Shown here one piece after another: positions 38,401-64,000 of a DNA stretch of 64,000 nucleotides. A program made the position numbers and the translations under genes. Source of the stretch: Chinchilla lanigera (lineage: Eukaryota; Chordata; Mammalia; Rodentia; Chinchillidae); the NCBI RefSeq assembly GCF_000276665.1, contig NW_004955404.1:29497838-29561837 (forward strand), in the 5' to 3' direction. The notes under the pieces are model-generated. The model did no database searches, had not been told where the DNA came from, and saw only the letters and a list, made by a program, of their open reading frames with translations. Every line of letters starts with the position of its first letter. Position 1 is the stretch's first letter.

Positions 38401-38465
38401 ATCATATTAAATGGGGAAAATCTGAAAACTTTCTCTTTAAAATCTGGAACAAGGATGTCCATTAT
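35450..38465 (+). mobile_element. L1 LINE, broken copy with ORF1-side and ORF2 sequence
   Basis: The first part (to about 36400) resembles L1/HAL1 ORF1-side sequence. From about 36560 the endonuclease region of ORF2 is recognisable, followed by the start of the reverse-transcriptase region ('catgatcaagtaggcttcat', 'aaccacatgatcatctcaac'). The copy ends abruptly near 38465, before the 3' half of ORF2. Many stops and indels make it non-functional. An ID SINE interrupts it at 37012-37111. Confidence 0.85.
37012..37111 (+). mobile_element. ID-type SINE inserted in L1 ORF2 remains
   Basis: The body runs from 'tggggtgctggggatttagc' to an A-rich tail of the form (A)nC(A)n. A perfect 17-bp duplication 'aacaaatgaacctaaca' lies at 36995-37011 and 37112-37128. 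The L1 reading matches across the two flanks once the SINE is removed. Confidence 0.94.
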
Positions 38466-38499
38466 CACATTTAGTTTTGTTCTGGTCTGTACAACCCCA

Positions 38500-38790
38500 G
38501 GTGAAAAAGTCTGTGAAATATCTTCAGGATTAACTCCCCTCATCTTTGATTCTTTTTCTAAATGCCAGCTCATTAATGACGTCTAGATGGTCCTTTTCAT
38601 AACCTGCTCTCCCTTCTACTGTATTTTCCCTCAACTCTTCTTACTTGATCTCTTTTACCTTTGCAGCATTCATGTCCTAACCATGCCATGATTTACTTAT
38701 TTGTTTATGGTTTGCATTTTTCTTTCCCCCTAATAAGAAAATAAAATCTAAGAAGAAGGGATCCTTGTTATCCCAAGTGGTATGCTTTTT
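38500..38790 (+). mobile_element. L2 LINE 3' fragment
   Basis: 'ttacttatttgtttatggtt' and 'aagaaaataaaatctaagaa' resemble the L2 3' UTR. It starts where the broken L1 stops. Confidence 0.45.
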
Positions 38791-38879
38791 TAACAGAAAT
38801 AAGATATTTGACTTGAAATGAATCCACCAATTTCCTCAGAATATATGTGCTGATTTTTTAAAAAATATACTAACTACAT

Positions 38880-39125
38880 GTGTCCATAGGAAGAGAGTAC
38901 AAGAGTGAGGAAACACAAACTTCTGAGTCACAAGAAGCTGGATTCCAAAGTTAACCTCACTACTTGCCAGGTAAACTTTTTCCAAAGGCTGACGTCAGCT
39001 CTGTGAGATTTAGTGTCTTACTCTTTAAAAGGGTGATAACAGTAGGTGATCATTAGAATTAAGTCAGATAATGTATACAAAATACTTAACCTATTCTTGC
39101 CACTAGGGAGCCATTCAAAATAAAT
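38880..39125 (+). mobile_element. MIR SINE
   Basis: 'cacaagaagctggattccaa', 'aaagggtgataacagtagg' and 'gagccattcaaaataaatat' lie in MIR order. Confidence 0.6.
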
Positions 39126-39719
39126 ATTATTTATATTTCATATCTTACCTATTATATTTCAAGTGCAAGTTATTAAAAAACAATCCTTTTAGTTTTAAAG
39201 GGGATTCTATATAAAGGCATACCTTGAAGAAAATAAAAATCTCTAACAGCTGTGGGTGGAATTCCATTTTAGAATCGAACATGAAAACTTTTGCCAAAAC
39301 TCTGCACAGTATCTTCAGGTAAAGTTTTGCAATGTATATAAAATATAATGTAAAACAATGATAGCACTTTGCTATTTTACTGACATTGTGAAAGTATTTC
39401 AAGTCAACCCCAAAAAATACTAAAATCTTCACAAACAGTGTTCATCCATTCACGCATTTCAGGGCAACAGGCTGACTGAATTCTAGTAGCCTTTTATAGG
39501 GGACCCAAACCTCATTGTAAGAATACAACCATGCATTTCCTCATTAACATTTTAGAGAAAAGGAAAATAATTTTGAAAAATGTGAGTATCCTAAGTCTAT
39601 CTGGTTTGAAATATAAATGCCCCGGTCCAAAAATATAATCACAATAACCATTTTGATAATTGCTATGAAACATACACATTGTGTTCTTTAAGTTTATGCT
39701 GTGCATTCACGCATGATCT

Positions 39720-58628
<18,909 letters not shown>

Positions 58629-59025
58629 CTGTCACAGAAGCAGAAACAGCAGCAGTTAGCTTCACAGAGGAAGGGGCAGACAGGGCAGAAGGGAAAAGGG
58701 GAAGATATTAAAAAGACAGAGAAACAAAGCAATTTGTTGATAAGAATATCTTAACTTACGTCCACGTATCTAAGGGAAAAGTATGTAAAAATAGGCAATT
58801 TATTAATTGGGGTCTCATTAATATAAACACTAAGAAAAAAGCAAATCCATCTCACTTTGATTGAAGTCAATAAGCCTATATGAAAATGAAAATCTACTTG
58901 TAATCTCTACATTAGAAATGTTTCCTATAGATTTCTGAGTAAAGATGTAAGCATTTTGTAAAGATATAAAATGTCTCAAAGTTTGTAGACTTTAGAAATT
59001 GTGGGGCATGTTCTTTTTCTTCTTC

Positions 59026-59114
59026 TTTTTTTTTTTTTTTTGGTATTGGCAATCAAACTCAGGACCTTGTGCTTGCCAGGCAGGCGCTGTGCCACTGAGC
59101 TATATCCCCGGCCC
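59026..59114 (-). mobile_element. ID-type SINE in a SLAIN1 intron
   Basis: A long T run is followed by the reverse-complement ID body ending 'tatatccccggccc'. It has a good B box (aatcaaactc on this strand). No clear target-site duplication was found, so it is older than the other copies or its flanks have diverged. Confidence 0.88.
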
Positions 59115-61140
59115 AGGAAACCTTCTTAATATTACTTCACAGTCCGATTTTTAGGTCAGTCTTCAATGCAGTTAATATCAGAAAACATGGATAAAAATCT
59201 TTTATGGAAACCTGTATTTGGACTATTGGAGAAATTTAAAATGACTATTGTGTTTTCAAATCACCTTAAATCCAAAACAAGGTTCATAAAAAATGGTCTA
59301 AACCTAGCAGAACGGTGTCTACACCAAAACATAAGGACAGCACTTGAGACGGTAAGTATGAAAACTATTGCGAAGCTTTTGGATTTTTTTCTTAAAAAAA
59401 AAGTTTCCCAAATTTTCTGCACTGCATAGATATTGTTTGTGTAAATTCTTAAAAACAGGACTATAGACATTATTTCTTTAATACTATTTTAATAAGGAAT
59501 TAAAATTAGAAATAGGAATTTTTAAAAAGGTACAAAGAATTGTACCTGCAATAAGCAGATGACCTAATTCTTCACCTGTCCTAATTACCTTACTTCCCCT
59601 CTCCAAAATTACCACCACCTTGTTACCTCTAAGTTATACAATCATGAAAAAGACATCAAATCCTAAAAACTTGAATAAATAACAACAAATATCAATCACT
59701 AACTCTTCCTAGGATAGAAATCTGTCAGTCAGAACCTACTTTTCTGCAAAGCAATCATTCAGACTGTCCTAATCAGGACAGTAAGAAAGAGATAAAAAAT
59801 ACAAATTACATTAGACTTCACTTTAAACAGTAACTCGGTTTATATTAGCTGGATATGAGGCAAACTTGAAGAAACACCGTAAAAAGGACTGCCTTGAAAT
59901 GCATTCCCCATGTCCTTCTAATGAGCAGCGCTAATGAGTAGGCCAGCAGCTGAGCAGTGCCCATAAATAAGCAGTGGGATGGGGAAAAACTGTGGGATGT
60001 GAAGAGATAAAAAAACCTCAGAAATAGCGAATCTTCACGTGCCTGCAAAATCAAAGTTACTCAAAAGAGGAGAATGCTTCCTCTTCACCAAAAATTCTTA
60101 AAATGATTATTATCACAGTCCCATAATTAAAGAAAATACACATTTTCCTAATGTAGGTTGAGCAAGTATATAGGAAAACTGCTTAATTCACAGTGATAAC
60201 ATTTCTAGCACCCACAGGTTTCATGCAGGGGATGTTTCCACAAAGCCTGGTTCCCCACTGACGCCAGCCCTATCTGTCACTCCTCCAATTTATAATGGAC
60301 TGTGCTTACACAGCACTCCCCATTCTGAGCCAGAGCACAAACACACACTTCCAGTTCCTGCACTTCTACTCAGGTCAGCTTGGCTCCAAAATATATTACA
60401 AAATATTGGCTAACACGCAGCACACACTAGGTAGCTGTTCTTGCATCTTCAATCTTTATTATTTGAAGTCTCTCATTAAAATTCTGCATTAAAACAAAAG
60501 GTCAATGGTTCTATTGACTGCTAACTTGCTTAACAGATGATGTTATTTTATACCAGTTTGATCGTTTTCCAGGCAGATCACAGTGTCTGTGTGTTCTCAC
60601 CCACAGATGCAGGGGACAGCACATCACAAGTAAACAGCATTCGTTATTCGGCACAATAACTACTGTGACCCAGCCTCCCTGCACAATGACACAATTATTA
60701 TGGCGATGACAGCAAGATCCCAGCTAAGAGCACAATTAGTATCTATTGCAATAAAGAATGTTCTACATTGTTCTTCAGCATTGAGGTTTTTAAGAAAAGG
60801 CAGGAGAATTACTGTAGATGCAAATTCACAAAACAATGATGCTCTACCACTGTCCAAGGTTGCAGTGGAGGAGGAGGAGGGGGGAAAAGGGCAGAAGTGG
60901 TCACATCCTCCTCATTCTTCACTATGCAGCTGAAGCATCTGAAGAACTGCAACAGAAACATTTGTATACAGAATAAATGAAAACAACCTATGAAAGGGGC
61001 AGCTTTACTTTTTCCATTCAACTCATTTTTTTCATATAAAGATATGATCCTAGGAAGAAGTCCATTTTCCTAAGTGACTTCTGAACAACAGTGAAATTTT
61101 CTTCATCTCCTACTCCGAAGTTCTGCCTATAAGAAAGGGC

Positions 61141-61311
61141 AGCCTGACATGGTGGCACAGGCCAGTAATTGGGAGCCTCAGGCAGGAGGACTGCAAGTTC
61201 AGGCGCAGCCTGGCGATTTAGCAACTCTGCAAGACCCTGTCCCCAAAGGGTGGGGACTAGGAATGTAGCTCTGCACAAAGGTTCTGGATTCACTGCATGG
61301 TACCACAAAAA
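61141..61311 (+). mobile_element. B1-ID dimeric SINE
   Basis: A B1-like left half (from 'agcctgacatggtggcac' to 'caagaccctgtcccc') is joined to an ID-like right half ('gggactaggaatgtagctc' to 'gcatggtacc') and a short A tail. Such dimers are known from several non-murid rodents. Divergence is substantial, so this copy is old. Confidence 0.8.
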
Positions 61312-63675
61312 GGATCAAAGGGGAAGGTATCAATAAGAAAATTTGGAAACAACAAAAATTATGTATTTTTCATTTAATTCTAATCCTTAGAGTTAGGCCC
61401 TCAAATGAATCACTGATTAAATGTATCAGACATGGCAAGGTTCTCTCTCCCCAAACCCCAAACTAAACTGCCTCCCAGGACGTTTCAAACTGCATGCTCT
61501 CTAGAGCTCTAATGCAACTTCCTTAAGCATTCTCACGATCTGCCCATCAACAGGCCCCCAAGCTGCCCTCACCCAGCCTGTCCCGCCTTCCCCACCAAAG
61601 CTGTGTGCGTCGTTACTTCAGCAGCGCTGCCGAAGTACTGCTGCAGCTCTTCAAGCCCAAGACCTTCAGGTCATCTGCTATTGCCCTTCATCTTGCGCAC
61701 CTCCACAGCGTTTCCGAAACTGTTTTGCTAATAATACATTATACTGCTTCAACTTTCTTCTTGTCTCTTTATCTAACAAGTATTTTCCACCGAAATGAAT
61801 ATAATACAGAACTAATTTGCAGACCGATGCCTCATGCTTCTGACAAAAAATGTTGAAAGTGCTTTATTTTCTGTACATCTCCAAAGTTGCCTGGCTTAAA
61901 AATAAATGACTACATATCTGTGTAGTTGTTTTTGTATATCATTGAGTAAACTGTGAACCAAAAAAACCTAGATTTGTTAGAGGTATCTATGATAGTACTG
62001 AGAAATTTACAAAAGGATGGGTGACAGGATCGATTTAATAACTTAAGGCTCTTTAATTCTCCCCACTGAAGATTCTATTGATACCAGAAAAGTCCCCAGA
62101 AACAATGACATTCCTTGATAATCTTTGCCTACACAAATGCAGAAAACACCTTCAAATTTTGTGGAGTCTCTGCATGTAATCAAGATCACATTTAAGGACT
62201 ATCAATTCACATAAAAGAAAGGAAATTAACTAGTCTAATTAAAATATTAGTGGTAATGCTCAAAACATCAGTATGACATTAAACTAAGGGTTAAAAATAC
62301 AAAACAATGCTATGTTCTTCAAACAACAATTTTCACACTTCTTACTAGAGGGATAGTTCACTGCCTAATACAACTTGGCACACATATATACTCAACAAAT
62401 GCTAAATGTGGTCCAAATTTTGGTGAGGAGGCTAATATTTTCTTTTTTCAAACCATCCACCAACCTCTACTTTGACACACCTACATTATTTTGCCTGAGT
62501 GCCTAAGGTAACTATAATTTAGTATTATATCTTCAAAGTCAAAAGTTAGCCTAATTAGATATTTCAAACCAGCTGGAGAGTCTGTGAAGAAATAAATCTG
62601 TAGGAAGACTCTATCAATACTTTCCAATAGCTACTAAATTACTGAATATTACCAGTATCAATCTTCTGGCTTCTACCTAAATGATTTTACATTACTAACA
62701 GTGAGGGGGGTAACCCATCAAAGTTAGCTGACCAGGAATCACCACCTTGGGTAAGCTGGGTTCTACATTGCTGCATTTCAGTTAAGGTGGAGGACTGTGC
62801 CATACACTCTACTTGGCACAGAGCCATGCAAAAGCATAACAGAACTTCCTTAAAATCTTAAACTGCCACCATTTAAAAAATCAAAAGTGCATCCCTCTCT
62901 GGCAAACGCTTCTAGCATTCACATTTCTAACTAGAGGGAAGTTATTCTAGAAAAGCAGTCCTGATTTTCACTTCTACCCTTTCTCACCTTTCTTATCAGA
63001 GACTAAGACTCTAAAAGGCAAAGTCACAACCTGCAGACACCACGGCTCACTCATTTGCCACCTTTATGACCTGACTTTTGACTACTCCAGAAAGGTGGAA
63101 TGATCCTGACAGTGTGAAGAGAACTGTCTACACCAAATTTGTGCTTTCTTTCTTCAGTCTGTAACAGTTTTGATTAAAAATTAACAGATTTTAAATTTCC
63201 TTTACTAAAATTTACAGAATGATTTCCAAGTAAGTCATGATTTATATCTCCCTGCTCAGAACTTTTTTCTCAACTAGCCAAATTTATATTCTCCTTCACC
63301 ATTTCTGAACCTGGGTTTTGCTTTAAGGAGCTAGCCAGCTAGTGTTTAAACCTTAAGCGAAGCCCTGTGTAGGCAGGGTGGGGGAGTACTACACAATGAC
63401 TCAGACACTCAATATTTACAAACCATATCAAGAGTCATTCAACATTTACCAACCTATTCCAGAAAACTCAAACATATCAATCCCCAGTGGTTTCCTCAGT
63501 ATCTTGTATGTAACATCTCCCTATGGAAAATCTGTCTGGCCCCTATGCACCCATCTGGTCTTACAAATTCATTTCTCTCTTCACTTGAGTAGGCATCCAC
63601 TATTATAGCTATAAAATATGAGATGCCAGGATCGAAATGAATAAAATATGGTGAGTCCTCTCCCCCATTCCAATT

Positions 63676-63712
63676 TCTTTTTTTTTTTTTTTTTGGTTTT
63701 TTGGTTTTTTAG
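63676..63712 (+). repeat. T-rich tract
   Basis: About 17 T followed by 'ggttttttggtttttt'. It may be a reversed retroposon tail; no body was identified. Confidence 0.8.
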
Positions 63713-63913
63713 AGAGTTTATTTTATGGGGTGGTTATATTGTTTGTAGGGATTTGAAAGAACTAAATTTATCAGAATTAAAAGAAACAAATCCAAGTGGT
63801 TGAAAGTAATCTCTCTGTAAATTTTAGAGACTGTGATTAAGATCTTGACAGGAAAAATTTGATGGAGGCTTATAAAATTTTATTCAAAGTCAGAGATGAC
63901 AACAAGCTAACAC

Positions 63914-64000
63914 AGTGGTCAGAAAATGATTTCTGTAAAGAGTCAGCTAGTAACTATTTTAGGTTTTGTGGCCAGTAGTCCTCTCAGTCACGACTACTCA
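63914..64000 (+). mobile_element. Old hAT-like DNA transposon, runs off the window
   Basis: It starts 'cagtggtcagaaaatg' and continues 'actattttaggttttgtggc'. This is the same family as 25935-26115. Its right end is outside the window. Confidence 0.6.

Larger units (their letters stand above)
58629..64000 (-). other. SLAIN1 intron, runs off the window
   Basis: No further exon was found up to the end of the window, so the upstream exon(s) lie beyond it. The intron carries a young ID SINE (59026-59114), a B1-ID dimer (61141-61311), a repeat-poor island near 60550-60800, and a DNA-transposon end at 63914 that continues past the edge. Confidence 0.75.

Noticed and set aside
39500..39700. Further SLAIN1 3' UTR beyond 39720
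   Set aside because: A good AATAAA at 39740-39745 precedes this stretch. Extension is possible but unsupported.
58629..58665. Upstream extension of the SLAIN1 exon to an in-frame ATG (MKLTAAVSASVTA...)
   Set aside because: The added sequence is the pyrimidine-rich tract and AG of a normal acceptor. Family similarity begins exactly after it. An alternative start here would need transcript evidence.

Overview
The window is mammalian nuclear DNA from a rodent, probably outside the mouse/rat group. The evidence is the SINE content. There is a B1 element with its internal duplication, several young tRNA-derived ID-type SINEs with perfect target-site duplications, and older B1+ID dimers. No typical murid B2 copy was noticed. 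The ID tail 'ttcaattcctggtacc' suggests a beaver, kangaroo-rat or squirrel-like lineage, but the species cannot be fixed from sequence alone.

One protein-coding gene is present: the 3' part of SLAIN1 on the minus strand. Six exons (58479-58628, 56910-57059, 53957-54298, 47989-48144, 42432-42714, 39720-40805 with the stop at 40730-40732) splice in frame with consensus GT/AG sites. Together they encode the last 384 residues, including the SLAIN motif that names the family and the C-terminus ending WRDGCY. The first exon(s) and promoter lie beyond position 64000. The gene's product is a cytoplasmic microtubule plus-end protein that works with EB proteins and ch-TOG.

Positions 1 to about 39700 lie downstream of SLAIN1 and hold no gene I can support. 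This stretch is a mosaic of old L1, L2 and MIR fragments, MaLR-type LTRs, DNA-transposon remnants and a few young SINEs. Repeat-poor islands near 9.3-9.8, 12.3-12.7, 13.4-14.0 and 22.9-23.8 kb are candidates for conserved regulatory DNA. In human, EDNRB lies tail-to-tail beyond SLAIN1, so these islands could belong to that regulatory landscape (inference).

The SLAIN1 introns carry the most unusual small structures. The first is a 33-nt insertion matching the 5' half of tRNA-Ile(UAU), bounded by perfect 18-bp repeats. The second is a 79-bp hAT MITE with an 8-bp duplication. The third is a solo-LTR-like insertion inside an L1. The fourth is a 55-bp perfect duplication 1.85 kb apart that interrupts a MIR. 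No CRISPR array, intact mobile-element gene or convincing novel coding system was found.
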